Under the pieces are notes generated by a model, which made no database searches, was not told the origin of the DNA, and saw nothing but the letters and a program-made list of their open reading frames with translations. This document shows, piece after piece, positions 1 to 8,613 of a DNA stretch of 64,000 nt. A program made the position numbers and the translations under genes. The number at the start of each line of letters is the position of its first letter. Positions within the stretch are counted from its first letter, which is position 1. The stretch comes from Actinopolyspora erythraea (lineage in GTDB: Bacteria > Actinomycetota > Actinomycetes > Mycobacteriales > Pseudonocardiaceae), in the NCBI RefSeq assembly GCF_002263515.1, contig NZ_CP022752.1, positions 3,224,001 through 3,288,000 on the forward strand. Direction: 5' to 3'.

Positions 1-36
1 AGGGCCCGAACTCGATGATCGCCGCGGGTTCGTCAT
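1..36 (-). CDS. Possible start of a gene running out of the window (position fits ppm synthase)
   Basis: A minus-strand ATG at 36 follows an AGGAG ribosome-binding site six bases upstream and opens a frame (MTNPRRSSSSGP) that leaves the window. Another ATG at 52 opens a different frame (MRGDKDDEPAAIIEFGP), so the frame is not settled. Downstream of lnt in many actinobacteria lies polyprenol-phosphate mannosyltransferase (ppm1), and in M. tuberculosis the two are fused. Position alone suggests that identity; twelve codons cannot prove it. Confidence 0.3.
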   Translation of the reverse strand, partial: MTNPRRSSSSGP

Positions 37-127
37 CCTTGTCTCCTCGCATACGCGCCGACATGACCGGAACCACACGACGGCGTGGTCTCCGACCGCC
101 ACGGCCGAACGGCCGTCGGCGCCCAAC

Positions 128-1810
128 TCACCGGACCGACCCCACCGCGCCGTCGCGGTACCGACGCAGCGAGGTCGTCAGTACCGCTCCGACACCGAGG
201 GCGCTCACCAGCCACGTCACGTATCGCCCGAGGAAGGTGGCCACGGTGTTCGACGAACGCAACGGCACCTCGGACACGACCGTCTCGGCGGTGAACTGCT
301 CCGTCCGCCGCACCACGCTTCCGTCCGGACGCACCACGGCACTGACGCCGGTAGTGGCGGCGACGACCATCGAGCGGCCGTGCTCGACGGCACGCAGTCG
401 TGCCATGGCCAACTGCTGGTGGCTCATCTCCGAGTGGCCGTACCACGCGTTGTTCGTGGGCAACGCGAACAGGTTCGCCCCCGCGCGAGCCGCCTGCCGG
501 AACACGTCGTCGTAGGCGACGTCGTAGCAGATCCCGACACCCAGCCGCGCGGGGCCGGCCCTGAGCAGTCCGGGCTCGTCGCCGGCGACCATGTCCTGCT
601 GGAACCGCCGGACGAACGGGCTGACCGCACCGGCCACCGAGCGCAGCGGAATCTTCTCCGCGAACGGCACCAGGTGCTGTTTGACGTACTCGCCGCTCGC
701 GCCGGTCTCCGGCCCCCACCGCACTATGCGGTTGCTCAGCCGGCCATCCGGCCCGTAGGCGAGACCGCCGACGATCACCGGGGCACCGATCCGCTCGGCG
801 ATGCGCCGCAACGCCGGGTCCCGCCGCTCCGGTCCCCACGAACCGACCTGCTCGGGCAGCAGCACGAGGTCAGGGCGCCCGACCCGCCCGGCCGCCACGT
901 CGTCCGCCAACCGACGGGCGGCGCGGACGTGGTTCAGCCGCAGCTGCCGATCACGGTACAACAGGTCCAACCCCACATTCGGGGCACTGCCCTGCACGGC
1001 GGCGACCGTGGCCGTACCGGAGCTCGCTGTGGCACCGACAGTGGGAACCACCGCGAGTCCGCCGAGCACCGGCACCAGCACGGCGCAGACCGGCACCACG
1101 AGCAGTCGGCCACGGCCTCCCGCACGCCGCTCCCGACCGCTCCGCCCAGCGACCTCCCGTCGAAACCACGGCAACCGAGCGAGCGACTCGGCCAGCCCGG
1201 CACCGACCAGGGCCACCCCCAGGCCGACCAGGGCGGTGCCTCCCAACGAGGCCAGCGGCAGCAGCACGCCCCCGGTCTGGGTGAATGCCAGCCGCCCCCA
1301 CGGAAAACCGCCGAACGGCAGACTGGAGCGCAGCACTTCGGCGGTCAGGAAAACAGCGGCCTGCCACAGCGGAGCTCCCGGCAGTCTGCTCACCCGGGCC
1401 GCACCCGCTCCGGCGAGGCCGAAGAACAGCGACTGCACCAGGCACACCCCGAGCCACGGCCACGGGCCGAACTGCGCTCCGAGGAAGTCCAGCAGCCAAC
1501 CGAGCAGCGGAAGCGTGTAGGCCAGCCCGAACAGCAGTCCGTACCCGAATCCGGCACGGGCGCGAATCCGACGTACCGCGAGCACGAACCCGGCGACCGC
1601 GAGCGGTGCGAGCCACCACAGATCGCGCGGTGGGCCCGACCAGTACAGCACGAGACCGGCCGACACGACCAACGCCAGCCGCGCGAGGATCCTACCGCGA
1701 GTACCTACCCCGCCGGGCCCGGCGGCGGGGCCGGAGCGCTGTTCGTCTCCCGGGCTCACTCTGGGGATAACCAACCGATCAACCTTCACCACCAACGAGC
1801 AATCGGCCAC
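128..1810 (-). CDS. lnt: Apolipoprotein N-acyltransferase Lnt
   Basis: Integral membrane enzyme that adds the third (N-linked) acyl chain to the lipidated cysteine of lipoproteins. A hydrophobic N-terminal half with about six to seven membrane segments (roughly residues 40-255) is followed by a nitrilase-like extracytoplasmic domain and a last membrane segment near 525-545. The catalytic Glu-Lys-Cys triad can be placed at E320 (VLLPEQVG), K377 (EYVKQHL) and C428 (GVGICYD); a second conserved Glu is at E385. At 560 residues from a GTG the N-terminus is long. An internal GTG (VSPGDEQRSG) about 17 codons in is an equally plausible start, as neither has a clear ribosome-binding site. It lies downstream of an amidohydrolase gene and probably upstream of ppm synthase. 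Confidence 0.93.
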   Translation of the reverse strand: MADCSLVVKVDRLVIPRVSPGDEQRSGPAAGPGGVGTRGRILARLALVVSAGLVLYWSGPPRDLWWLAPLAVAGFVLAVRRIRARAGFGYGLLFGLAYTLPLLGWLLDFLGAQFGPWPWLGVCLVQSLFFGLAGAGAARVSRLPGAPLWQAAVFLTAEVLRSSLPFGGFPWGRLAFTQTGGVLLPLASLGGTALVGLGVALVGAGLAESLARLPWFRREVAGRSGRERRAGGRGRLLVVPVCAVLVPVLGGLAVVPTVGATASSGTATVAAVQGSAPNVGLDLLYRDRQLRLNHVRAARRLADDVAAGRVGRPDLVLLPEQVGSWGPERRDPALRRIAERIGAPVIVGGLAYGPDGRLSNRIVRWGPETGASGEYVKQHLVPFAEKIPLRSVAGAVSPFVRRFQQDMVAGDEPGLLRAGPARLGVGICYDVAYDDVFRQAARAGANLFALPTNNAWYGHSEMSHQQLAMARLRAVEHGRSMVVAATTGVSAVVRPDGSVVRRTEQFTAETVVSEVPLRSSNTVATFLGRYVTWLVSALGVGAVLTTSLRRYRDGAVGSVR

Positions 1811-1885
1811 CGCGTCACCGGCGGCGCACGACGCGAATCTACTCCGCCGCCCCGCGGCACCGAACGCGCGTCGTGGTGCGGGAAC

Positions 1886-3538
1886 TCACGGGAAAACGAC
1901 CGGCAGCGGTGCCGTGTCGGCCTGGTGGTCGTCGTCACCCCAGTCGCGCTGGTGAATGGTTTCACCACGCAGCACGGTTCGCAGGCAGCGCGGCAACCTC
2001 GCTCCGGGGGACACGTCCGGCAGGGCGGGAACCCCGGAACGGGAGTCGGTGGACCAGCGACGCACCCGCGAGTCCTGCACCGGCGAGACGAACTCGTCGA
2101 CCTTCCACACGGCGTAGGTGGCCGCCGCTCCGGGGACGAGCGTGCCCGTGGTCCCGTCGTTGACCCCCGCGGCTCGCCAGCCACCCCGGGTGTGCGCGTT
2201 GAACGCGGCCCGCGGTGAGATACCGAATCCCTCGGTGCGGTGGTGCACGGCCGCACGGACGGCCTCCCAGGGGCCAACCGGGGTTACCGGCGCGTCGGAG
2301 CCGAAGGCGAGCACCAGCCCGCTGGAGGCCAGTTCGGAGAACGGATTCAGCCTGGCACCGCGCCGAGCCCCGAGCCTGCTGGCGTACATCCGGGAGGTAC
2401 CGCCCCACGACGAGTCGAAGCACGGCTGCACCGAGGCCACCACTCCGTAACCGGCGAGCTCCCCGGCGAGCTCACCGTCGATCATCTCGAGATGTTCCAG
2501 CCGGTGCCCGCTGCCTGCCAGCGCCGGGGTACCGACCACCCGAGCGGCACGACGGAACCCCTCCCCCACCTCGGCGACACCGGCGTCACCGATGACGTGG
2601 AAGCCGGCCTGCACACCGTTACGGGTGCAGTCCACGAGATGCTCGGCGATGGCGTCGGCATCCAGGTACAGCACACCCGAGGTGTTGGGCGAGTCGGTGT
2701 AGGGCTCCCGCAGGGCGGCGGTACGCGACCCCAGCGCGCCGTCCACGAACAGATCGCCGCCGAGCCCCTTGGCCCCGAGTTCACGCCCGGTTTCCAGTGC
2801 TCCCAGCTCCCCCCAGTACCCGACCACCTCGGGAACCCCTCCCTGGCGGGAGAGCATGAGCAGATCGGCCAGGTCGTCGGCCCCCGAGATGTCCGGTCCG
2901 GCGCACTCGTGAACGCTGGCGATCCCCTGCGACGCGGCGTGCCGCAGGAACGCGGCCTGGGCCTCCCTGCGCTGCAGCGGGCTCAGCGACTCACGCGCGG
3001 CGCTGCGCGCGTGGTGGTGCGCGACACGTGTGAGCGGACCTTCCTCGTCCCAGCCCTCCGCCCCCTTCGCCAGGGGCGCGCGGTCGAGCAACGCGCTGGA
3101 GACGAGTGCCGAGTGCACGTCGATCCGGGAGAGGTAAACGGGGGCGCCGCGAGCCGCGTCGTCCACCTCCGCCCGGGTGGGAGGACGCTGCTCGGGCCAC
3201 CAGCTCTCGTCCCAGCCGTGCCCCCAGACGAGCCTGCCGGGGTGCTCGGCGACGTAGTCACGCAGCGCGTGCAGGAACTCGGTCAGCGAGGCGCAGCCGG
3301 TGAGGTCGAGTCCGTTGAGCAGCAGTCCGCTCGAGGTCGCGTGCACGTGCGAGTCAACGAAGGCCGGCGCGACGAACGCACCGGCCAGATCGACGATCTC
3401 GGCTTCCGGATGCAGCGCACGGCCAACCGTGTCGGTGCCGACCCAGGCGATCGTGCCGTTCCTGACGGCCATCGCGGTGGCATCCGGATTGCCCGGCGAA
3501 TAGATTCTTCCGCCGAGCAACAGCGTGGTGTCGGACAT
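1886..3538 (-). CDS. Amidohydrolase family protein (YtcJ-like)
   Basis: Metal-dependent amidohydrolase of the YtcJ/imidazolonepropionase-like group; substrate unknown. The composite fold is visible: an N-terminal beta part (LLLGGRIYSPG), then the metal-binding HxH in FVDSHVHATSSG, later histidines in GFHVIGDAG and GHRLEHLEM, and the terminal Asp in FGSDAPVTP. The ATG at 3538 (MSDTTLLLGG) was chosen because this family's N-terminus aligns there; the frame stays open to 3604 but adds an unrelated leader. About 550 residues is normal for the group. The stop lies 75 bases from the first lnt start. Amidohydrolase, FxsA and Lnt genes are commonly neighbours in actinobacteria, so a shared transcript is plausible. 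Confidence 0.85.
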   Translation of the reverse strand: MSDTTLLLGGRIYSPGNPDATAMAVRNGTIAWVGTDTVGRALHPEAEIVDLAGAFVAPAFVDSHVHATSSGLLLNGLDLTGCASLTEFLHALRDYVAEHPGRLVWGHGWDESWWPEQRPPTRAEVDDAARGAPVYLSRIDVHSALVSSALLDRAPLAKGAEGWDEEGPLTRVAHHHARSAARESLSPLQRREAQAAFLRHAASQGIASVHECAGPDISGADDLADLLMLSRQGGVPEVVGYWGELGALETGRELGAKGLGGDLFVDGALGSRTAALREPYTDSPNTSGVLYLDADAIAEHLVDCTRNGVQAGFHVIGDAGVAEVGEGFRRAARVVGTPALAGSGHRLEHLEMIDGELAGELAGYGVVASVQPCFDSSWGGTSRMYASRLGARRGARLNPFSELASSGLVLAFGSDAPVTPVGPWEAVRAAVHHRTEGFGISPRAAFNAHTRGGWRAAGVNDGTTGTLVPGAAATYAVWKVDEFVSPVQDSRVRRWSTDSRSGVPALPDVSPGARLPRCLRTVLRGETIHQRDWGDDDHQADTAPLPVVFP

Positions 3539-3737
3539 GTATCGGACCTGGCCCCTGTAGTTCACCCTCGCGTGTGCAACCTGCGCGAACCGCCCAACCG
3601 TCACCCGGCGCTCTCCTAGTCGTGTGTTCGGCCGTACCGCTACGCGGCGTCACCGGCACGACTCGTCGCCGTCGGTCGCGGTCGCCCCGAAGTAGCTTAA
3701 CCCGCTGCTTGTACCGACCTGACTACAGCCGACCCAC

Positions 3738-4340
3738 TCAGGGCCGTCGCCGGTCCTGCCCCCGCTCGTCGGGACCTTCCGTTCCGCCCTGGTCCAGCGG
3801 TCTGGAGTCGTGCTCGGGTGGTTCCCCCTCGTCGTCCTCGGAGACGGAAACGACCTCACCGTCGATCACGTCCTCGTCATCACGTCCCCGCCGCCCACTC
3901 CGAGCGGCACCGAATCCGGGGGCCGCGAAGGTGTCCGGTCCGAAACCAGCGGGACCGAAGCCGACCATGTGTTCCCGCATACGTTGCTGCTGACGTTCGG
4001 CGCTCCGCCGCATCCGGGTCCGCAACAACGCTCGAACCGGCGGCAGCAGTACAAGCAGACCGACGACGTCACTGAGCAGCCCGGGAACCATGATCAGCAG
4101 CCCACCGCCTCCGATGAGCACGCCGTCCGATATCTCGCGCTCGGGCGGGCGGCGCGTGCGCGCGGCCTCACCGAACTCGCGCAGCGTCCTGCGGCCTTCG
4201 CGGCGCAGCAACCAGGAACCGACCAGCGCACCGGCGAGCAGTAACCCGATGGTGGGAAAAACCCCGATGAGCTGGCCGACCAGGACAAGCACGCTGATCT
4301 CGACGGCGACCCCGACGAGCAGCAGGATCAGTATCGGCAC
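3738..4340 (-). CDS. fxsA: FxsA family membrane protein
   Basis: Small cytoplasmic-membrane protein of the FxsA family, named for suppression of F-plasmid exclusion of phage T7 in E. coli; its role in actinobacteria is unknown. Hydrophobic segments cover residues 1-20 (ILILLLVGVAVEISVLVLV), about 25-45 and about 75-105 (GGGLLIMVPGLLSDVVGLLV). The family signature LIMVPGLLSDVVG is present. The C-terminal 90 residues are hydrophilic and charged, with Met/Gly-rich and acidic stretches. GTG at 4340 is preferred over an upstream start at 4394 because family members begin right before the first hydrophobic segment. Length from there is 200 residues. Confidence 0.85.
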   Translation of the reverse strand: MPILILLLVGVAVEISVLVLVGQLIGVFPTIGLLLAGALVGSWLLRREGRRTLREFGEAARTRRPPEREISDGVLIGGGGLLIMVPGLLSDVVGLLVLLPPVRALLRTRMRRSAERQQQRMREHMVGFGPAGFGPDTFAAPGFGAARSGRRGRDDEDVIDGEVVSVSEDDEGEPPEHDSRPLDQGGTEGPDERGQDRRRP

Positions 4341-4544
4341 GTCGCGCTGGCACCTCCGCTGACAGACTCTTCGTAGTGGACAACGCGCGAGCAAACCGAA
4401 TTACTCCCGCCCCGGTCCCCCCCCACGGCGATTCGACAGCGCTCGCTCGGCCGGGCGAGGGTGAACCGGTGGTACTCGAAACGTTACCCGAACTTCCCTC
4501 GGGCACCGTGCCGTGGACCGCACGCGGGGCCATAGACTTCACCG

Positions 4545-5657
4545 GTGATGCGAACGCGCCGGTCGAAACTGATCACCCTGTTCCTCGTCGGAAGCGTGTT
4601 CGCACTGGTGCTGCTGGTCAGCGACAGGCCGGTACCCGTCCCGCGCCCGCCCGAACCGGAGCTGCCCCGGGCGGTGGTCACCATGGGGGACAGCACGATC
4701 TCCGGTGAGGGCGCGGGCGACTACCTCCCGGGCACGGACGGGCGGGACGGCAACTGGTGCCACCGCTCCTCCGAGGCCGTGATTCGGCAGCTCAACCTGC
4801 CTTCCGAGGTGAAACGGTTCAACCTCGCCTGTTCCGGGGCCAGAGCGGGCACGGTCGGCCTGGACTCCGGCACGGACGACGCGCGGAGCTCGCAGGCGGC
4901 CGAACTGGCGCGGCTCGCCGAGCGGTACCGGATCACCGAGATCGTGGTGGCCGTCGGAGCGAACGACGACCCCGACTTCGTCGGTGTGCTGAACTCCTGC
5001 GTCCAAGCTTGGATCTCCAAGACCCCGGGAGGCTGTTCGAAACGACTGCGGAACGAATGGCCCGACCGGGTGGAGGACATGCGACCGAAGGTCGGCGAGG
5101 CCCTGGCTGACATCAAGAACGTGATGCGCCGGGCGGGCTACACGCGGGACGACTACTCACTGGTGCTGCAGTCCTACGCCTCACCGGTGGGACCGGGTAT
5201 CCGCCCGGACCTGCACGGGTTGTCCGGTTGCCCGCTGCGCGGCCTCGACGTGCGCTGGGTTCGGAACACGGCCGTCCCGCAGCTCTCGGCCGGGCTGCGC
5301 GAGGTGGCCGAGCGACAGGACGTGCGGTTCCTGGACCTCTCCCGCGCCGGGCACGGGCACGAGGCGTGTACCGCGTCCGAGGAGGCGGCCGGCACGGAGT
5401 GGTTCCGTCGTCTCGCGGTCGACTGGCAGGACCTGGAACACGAGAAGCGCGCCTCGCACGCGATGCAGGAGTCGTTCCACCCCAACGCGACCGGCTACGC
5501 GCGCATCGCCGGATGCCTCGACGAGTTCCTGGCCTCCGAGCGGCGTCAAGCGGGCTGCTTACCCGACGGCGAGGGAACGCTGCGCATGGTGCCGATCGAA
5601 CGGGTCACATCCGAACCGACCTCCCGGAGCGGTTCGCGCACCGTCAGCCCACCGTGA
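4545..5657 (+). CDS. Secreted or membrane-anchored SGNH/GDSL hydrolase
   Basis: Predicted extracellular serine esterase/lipase of the SGNH fold. An N-terminal hydrophobic segment (residues 9-26, ITLFLVGSVFALVLLVSD) after a basic MMRTRRSK acts as signal peptide or anchor. Block I is VTMGDSTISGEG with the nucleophilic Ser, block III is VGANDDPDF with the oxyanion Asn, and block V is SFHPNATGY with the catalytic His. Six or more cysteines in the mature part suggest disulphides, fitting export. The start is GTG 4545 or the adjacent ATG 4548. The gene is convergent with the methyltransferase and their 3' ends overlap by 14 bases. Confidence 0.85.
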   Translation: MMRTRRSKLITLFLVGSVFALVLLVSDRPVPVPRPPEPELPRAVVTMGDSTISGEGAGDYLPGTDGRDGNWCHRSSEAVIRQLNLPSEVKRFNLACSGARAGTVGLDSGTDDARSSQAAELARLAERYRITEIVVAVGANDDPDFVGVLNSCVQAWISKTPGGCSKRLRNEWPDRVEDMRPKVGEALADIKNVMRRAGYTRDDYSLVLQSYASPVGPGIRPDLHGLSGCPLRGLDVRWVRNTAVPQLSAGLREVAERQDVRFLDLSRAGHGHEACTASEEAAGTEWFRRLAVDWQDLEHEKRASHAMQESFHPNATGYARIAGCLDEFLASERRQAGCLPDGEGTLRMVPIERVTSEPTSRSGSRTVSPP

Positions 5658-6348
5658 AGGCCTTGACGAACAGGAACACGGGCTTGCTGCTCAGCTCCAC
5701 GTAGGCGTCGGGGGAGAGATCGTTGAGCTCGGGCAGCGGACGCGGCTCCCCCACGGTGTCGACCACGAAACCGCACCGGTGCAGCTGGTCGAACACCGCC
5801 GAGAGCGGTCTGCGGTAGAAGGAGACCGAGACCTCCTGTCCCCCCACCGGCCAGGTCTCGGCGACCAGCTCGGTGCGCAGGTAGTCCGGTCGTCCGAACC
5901 ACTGCCAGTCAGCCGCCGGGTGGTGCACGGAGAACACCAGCTCGCCCCCGGGAACCAGGCACCGGTCCAGTTCGGTCAACAGCGGTTCCCAGTCCGGCAG
6001 GTAGTGCAGCACCAACGAGGCCACCACCAGGTCGACGCTCGAGGTGACCACGGTCTCGAGCGGTTCCGAGAGGTCGGCCACCTCGAACCGGGCACGCCCG
6101 TCCAGCCTGCGACGGGCGAGTTCGACCATCTTCGGCTCGCGATCCACTCCGAACACCGAGGCACCGCGTTCGACGAGCTGTTCGGACAGCACCCCGGCCG
6201 CGCACCCGAGTTCGAGCACGTTCCTGCCGGAGACGTCACCCGCCAACCCCAGGATGGCCGGACGGTCGTAGTAGGCGTTGGCCGGACTGTGCTCGGAGTG
6301 CAGCGCGTAGGCTTCCGCGAACTGATCGTAGATCGTATTGCGTGCCAC
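5644..6348 (-). CDS. Class I SAM-dependent methyltransferase
   Basis: A stand-alone Rossmann methyltransferase of 234 residues. Motif I is NVLELGCAAGVLSEQL (about residues 40-55), followed by the acidic residue that binds the SAM ribose (VFGVDREPKM) and motif IV in the SVDLVVASLVLHYL region. Small-molecule methyltransferases of the UbiE/Tam type look like this; the substrate cannot be told. GTG at 6348 is the first start and places motif I at the usual distance. The C-terminal 14 bases overlap the end of the convergent SGNH hydrolase. The 385 bases upstream hold a palindromic repeat element. Confidence 0.85.
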   Translation of the reverse strand: MARNTIYDQFAEAYALHSEHSPANAYYDRPAILGLAGDVSGRNVLELGCAAGVLSEQLVERGASVFGVDREPKMVELARRRLDGRARFEVADLSEPLETVVTSSVDLVVASLVLHYLPDWEPLLTELDRCLVPGGELVFSVHHPAADWQWFGRPDYLRTELVAETWPVGGQEVSVSFYRRPLSAVFDQLHRCGFVVDTVGEPRPLPELNDLSPDAYVELSSKPVFLFVKAFTVG

Positions 6349-6733
6349 CCTGTCACGGTAGTGGAATCCGCGGTGATCTTCCTCCCGCGCGACACGCCGG
6401 AGAACGGCGTGTACCCGCTTGTACTCACCCGAATGCGAATCCCGTCAGCTCTTCGACACCACCAGCACCGAACCCCCATCACCCCCGTAGGCCGAACCCC
6501 GCCAGCCTCGCGAGTCGAACTCCTAGCACTCCCGCAGGCAGCACTCCGAGCACGCTCGCAAGCCGAACCCCCACCACTCACGCAGTCGGCACCGCCGCGG
6601 TTTCCCCCGCGTCGCGCCCTCGCGAGGAAGGACCGACGTGGCGTAGTACCTACTCGATGTCGGTCCTCCCGGAGCGAGGGCCAGCGGGAGGTTCCGCCAA
6701 GCGCGCCCACGGCAAACCGGGACACGAATCTGG
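6349..6733. other. Intergenic region with palindromic element
   Basis: 385 bases between the Lrp regulator stop and the methyltransferase start. No convincing gene is present. Bases from about 6570 to 6710 hold element A1 (listed separately). The stretch 6410-6570 is rich in runs of C and CGAAC words and shows no clear open frame; it should contain the promoter of the methyltransferase gene but no box is recognisable. Confidence 0.6.
6571..6700 (-). repeat. Palindromic intergenic element, family A, copy 1
   Basis: Nested hairpin: outer arms GCCCTCG (6616-6622) and CGAGGGC (6675-6681), middle arms AGGACCGAC (6629-6637) and GTCGGTCCT (6659-6667), apical GTAG (6643-6646) and CTAC (6650-6653). 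A conserved GTTCCGCC box (6691-6698) follows and CACTCACGCAGTC precedes. Copies 2 and 3 near 33.3 and 45.0 kb have the same layout with compensatory changes in the arms. It starts about 25-35 bases beyond the stop of the Lrp gene, so it may act as its transcript end. Confidence 0.85.
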
Positions 6734-7207
6734 CTAAAGTTCCGGGGGGCGGTTCTCGAACGGGGTGGACAGCACCACGGTGGTCCGGGTGGAAACCTTC
6801 GCCGACTCCCGGATCTGCCGCAGCAGGTCCTCCAGAGCCAGTGGGGAGGCCACCCGAACCTGCAGGATGTAGGACTCGTCCCCGGCCACCGAGAAGCAGG
6901 ACTCGATCTCGGGCAGGTGCTCCAGCCGCTGTGGGTAGTCGTCCGGAGCCGCCGGGTCGATCGGGGTCAGCGAGATGAACGCCGTCAGCGGCAGCCCGAT
7001 CTGCTCCCCGTCCACCCTGGCCGTGTAGCCACGCAGTGCTCCGCGTTGCTCCAACCTGCGGACACGCTGGTGCACCGCCGAGACGCTGAGCCCGACCCGT
7101 TCCCCGAGATCGGTGAAACTGCAACGGCCGTCCCGAAGCAGTTCCCGGAGAATGGCCCGATCGGTCGCCTCGAGCTCGGAACTCTGCGCGGCATTCCGGT
7201 CTGTCAC
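6734..7207 (-). CDS. Lrp/AsnC family transcriptional regulator
   Basis: DNA-binding regulator of the feast/famine family, 157 residues, the typical length. The N-terminal helix-turn-helix is seen in ILRELLRDGRCSFTDLGERV and VSAVHQRVRRLEQRG (about residues 18-55), and the C-terminal ligand-binding RAM domain contains VAGDESYILQVRV. It begins at GTG 7207, overlapping the stop of the peptidase gene by four bases (GTGA), so the two are translationally coupled and form an operon. An amino acid or dipeptide effector, perhaps the product of the peptidase, is an inference. An intergenic palindrome lies just past its stop. Confidence 0.92.
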   Translation of the reverse strand: MTDRNAAQSSELEATDRAILRELLRDGRCSFTDLGERVGLSVSAVHQRVRRLEQRGALRGYTARVDGEQIGLPLTAFISLTPIDPAAPDDYPQRLEHLPEIESCFSVAGDESYILQVRVASPLALEDLLRQIRESAKVSTRTTVVLSTPFENRPPEL

Positions 7208-8358
7208 GTCGGCAGCACCACCAACTCGTGCGGCTGGTTGTTCACACTCTCCACGCCGTGCTCGGTGACCACGACGATGTCCTCGATCCTGGCACCCCAG
7301 TGTCCCTGCTGGTAGATCCCGGGCTCGATGCTGAACGCCATCCCCGGTTCGAGCGCGAGGTCGCTGCCGCCCATGATGTAGGGCTCCTCGTGCACGTCCA
7401 GACCGATGCCGTGCCCGGTGCGGTGCACGAAGCAGTCGCCGAACCCGGCGGCGGTGATCGGCTCCCTGGCGGCGGCGTCGACCTCGGCGGGGGTGGCACC
7501 GGGGCGTACGGTTTCGACCGCGGCCCGCTGGGCGGCGTGCAGCACTTCGTAGGTGCCGCGCACGTCGGCGCCGCGCGGCTCGCCGAGCGAGTAGGTGCGG
7601 GTGCAGTCCGAGTTGTAACCGCTCGGCATGGGACCACCGATGTCCACCACGACCACATCCCCCTCCTGGATCACCCGTTCGGAGAGAGCGTGGTGCGGGC
7701 TGGCGCCGTTCGGGCCGGAACCGACGATGACGAACTCGGCCTCGGAGTGGCCCTCCTCGACGATCGCCCGGCTGATGTCGGCGCCCACCTCGGCCTCGGT
7801 ACGCCCCACCCGGAGGAACTCGCCCATCCGGGCGTGCACCCGGTCGATGGCGGCACCGGCCTCGCGCAGGGCCCGGATCTCCTCGGGGGCCTTGCGCATG
7901 CGCAGCGCGCGCAGCACCGGGTTCGCCAGCAGCTGCTCGGTTCCCGGCAGAGCACTCCGCAGCGGCAGGGTGTGCAGGGCGGGCATCACGTCGGCCACCC
8001 CCACTCGGGATGGTGCGGAGCCGCCCCTGCGCAGCAGGTCGGCGACCATGGCGTGCGGATCCTGCCCGTCGACCCAGGTGGTGATCTCGAGTCCCAGCTC
8101 CTGGGCGGGCACCTCGGAGTAACCGAGCTCCTCGAGCTTGGGGACGACGAGCACCGGGGAGAGCCCGCTGCCCGCGGCGGGCAGCACCAGGCAGCTGAGC
8201 CGTTCGAAGGACTCACCGTCGACCCCGATGAGGTAGCCGAGGTCGGATCCCGGTGAGATCAGCAGCGCGTCGATGTCCGCGGCGGCAGCCTTCTCGGCGG
8301 CGCGCTGTAGCCGCGCCGAGAGCACTGTGGGGTCCTGCTTCGTTGCAACGGTGGACAT
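7204..8358 (-). CDS. pepE: M24 family Xaa-Pro peptidase (PepE-like)
   Basis: Cytoplasmic metallopeptidase of the creatinase/pita-bread fold, expected to cleave Xaa-Pro dipeptides or N-terminal Xaa-Pro bonds. The N-terminal creatinase domain covers about residues 15-150. The catalytic domain shows all metal ligands: Asp in VVVDIGGPM, Asp in NSDCTRTYS, His in HRTGHGIGLDVHE, Glu in SIEPGIYQ and Glu in ARIEDIVVV. At 384 residues it matches M. tuberculosis PepE (Rv2089c), whose neighbourhood this window resembles. It starts at ATG 8358. A 7-bp hairpin (TGCCCCG/CGGGGCA, 8373-8394) lies in the leader 15 bases before the start and could affect translation. Confidence 0.92.
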   Translation of the reverse strand: MSTVATKQDPTVLSARLQRAAEKAAAADIDALLISPGSDLGYLIGVDGESFERLSCLVLPAAGSGLSPVLVVPKLEELGYSEVPAQELGLEITTWVDGQDPHAMVADLLRRGGSAPSRVGVADVMPALHTLPLRSALPGTEQLLANPVLRALRMRKAPEEIRALREAGAAIDRVHARMGEFLRVGRTEAEVGADISRAIVEEGHSEAEFVIVGSGPNGASPHHALSERVIQEGDVVVVDIGGPMPSGYNSDCTRTYSLGEPRGADVRGTYEVLHAAQRAAVETVRPGATPAEVDAAAREPITAAGFGDCFVHRTGHGIGLDVHEEPYIMGGSDLALEPGMAFSIEPGIYQQGHWGARIEDIVVVTEHGVESVNNQPHELVVLPT

Positions 8359-8564
8359 GGTTCAACTCTATGTGCCCCGGTAGTGCTCGGGGCAGCTGGC
8401 CGGTAAGCGCGGAACGGCACCCGAGCGGCCGCTCCACCGGGTGAACCGCACCACGTCCGTCAGCGGCACGGCCGAGGCCGGGGACTCGACCAACGTTTCG
8501 GAGACGCATCGGCGCGCGGCGGAGCGGTCGCGCTGTTCGTCCGGAAGCGGCGAGCGGCGCGTGA

Positions 8565-8607
8565 CGGTTCCGGAGCGCACAACGGGAGGGGAAGCGCTCC
8601 GGAACCG
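8565..8607 (-). terminator. Strong terminator-like hairpin after the MFS gene
   Basis: A perfect 14-bp inverted repeat: CGGTTCCGGAGCGC (8565-8578) and GCGCTCCGGAACCG (8594-8607) with a 15-base loop, seven bases beyond the stop of the MFS transporter gene. There is no T-run, which is usual for actinobacterial terminators. Confidence 0.75.
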
Positions 8608-8613
8608 ACACGA

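Noticed and set aside
380..3619. Long open frames on the plus strand (about 380-2218 and 2240-3619)
   Set aside because: They are antisense to lnt and the amidohydrolase. Their products are rich in Arg, Pro, Gln and His without family motifs, a known artefact of very GC-rich genes.
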